Assembly (NCBI GenBank): GCA_937975655.1
Contig: CALJTZ010000184.1
Coordinates: 1 to 5,884 of the forward strand
DNA: 5,884 nt
Direction of reading: 5' to 3'
Source: an uncultured Synechococcus sp.
GTDB lineage: Bacteria > Cyanobacteriota > Cyanobacteriia > PCC-6307 > Cyanobiaceae
The position numbers and the translations under genes are program-made. Below are positions 5,599-5,884 of this stretch, one piece after another. The first letter of the stretch is position 1. Each line of letters starts with the position of its first letter. The notes under the pieces were generated by a model. That model searched no databases. It was not told the origin of the DNA and worked only from the letters and a program-made list of their open reading frames with translations.

Positions 5599-5884
5599 GT
5601 TCACCGTGATGCCGCGGCCGTGGTTGCCGTTGTAGGGCTTGAGTACCACGGGCACGCCAATGTCTTGCGCCGCTTCCCAGGCTTTTTCTGCGCTACGTAC
5701 CAATTCGCCTTCGGGCACCGGCACACCGCAGGATTTGAGCAGGCTCTTGGTCAGGTCTTTGTCGCTGGCAATCTCTTCAGCAATCGCAGAGGTCTGGTCC
5801 GTCTCTGCTGTCCAGATGCGGCGCTGGGCGATGCCGTAACCCAGCTGAACCAAGTTGCCTTCGGTGAGGCGGATGGACGGGATA
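5581..5884 (-). CDS. cphA: Cyanophycin synthetase fragment (start of ATP-grasp domain), partial at both ends
   Basis: The frame is open to the window edge and reads IPSIRLTEGNLVQLGYG, then RRIWTAETDQTSAIAE, then DKDLTKSLLKSCGVPVPEG, and KPYNGNHGRGITV. This is the internal part of CphA where the N-terminal region passes into the ATP-grasp domain that ligates aspartate onto the cyanophycin chain; the glycine-rich loop NGNHGRG is visible. The RRIWTAETD wording is typical of proteobacterial, especially betaproteobacterial, enzymes; cyanobacterial CphA usually has a different sequence there (RIQAT-like). The TTG at 5853 is an internal leucine codon, not a start. The rest of the ATP-grasp domain and the Mur-ligase-like C-terminal domain are lost at the junction, so this piece cannot be an active synthetase. 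GC is lower than in the rest of the window, suggesting a different source organism. Confidence 0.82.

Noticed and set aside
5581..5853. Start of the fused reading frame at the TTG at 5853
   Set aside because: The frame and the CphA homology continue upstream to the window edge, so this TTG is an internal leucine codon.
3751..5884. A novel bifunctional helicase/ATP-grasp enzyme
   Set aside because: Both domains are truncated mid-fold at the join, and taxonomic signal and GC change there. A chimeric assembly is the simpler explanation.

Overview
The window looks like GC-rich DNA from a unicellular cyanobacterium of the Synechococcus/Cyanobium type. The evidence is the cyanobacterial flavour of the proteins (TlyA with a GGISTGGF loop, a PurB starting IERYTLPEM, a picocyanobacterial-type RlmH, and the large Ski2-type helicase that cyanobacteria share with chloroplasts) and the strong G/C bias at third codon positions. 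The last ~290 bases do not fit this picture. They encode a piece of cyanophycin synthetase of the proteobacterial type, with lower GC (about 61% by hand count of 5601-5884, against about 72% in 5281-5460).

Layout, left to right. Bases 1-22 hold the first codons of an unidentified minus-strand gene that overlaps the tlyA stop by 4 bp. tlyA (rRNA 2'-O-methyltransferase family) is on the minus strand at 19-795. A 134-bp divergent intergenic region follows and carries a plausible tlyA promoter. Next on the plus strand are a small 75-codon conserved-looking hypothetical gene (930-1157) and purB (adenylosuccinate lyase, 1218-2513, TTG start). purB converges on a minus-strand YbhB/PEBP-family gene (2532-3023). 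A 272-bp gap (3024-3295) contains a strong hairpin just behind rlmH, then rlmH (3296-3733, minus). Directly upstream of rlmH, 17 bp away, is the C-terminal part of a Ski2-type RNA helicase (3751 to about 5580, minus). Its reading frame runs without a stop into the cyanophycin synthetase fragment, which leaves the window at 5884.

The genes are mostly housekeeping: two predicted rRNA methyltransferases (TlyA, RlmH) and an RNA helicase form an RNA/ribosome theme, and PurB catalyses two steps of purine synthesis. The most striking observation is the in-frame junction near 5569-5598. It removes the N-terminal ATPase half of the helicase and replaces it with an ATP-grasp fragment that appears to come from another lineage. 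The simplest explanation is a chimeric assembly joining two organisms from one sample. A real recombination or fusion is possible but much less likely. I found no CRISPR array, insertion sequence, tRNA, rRNA or defence system, and I do not claim a new biological system here.
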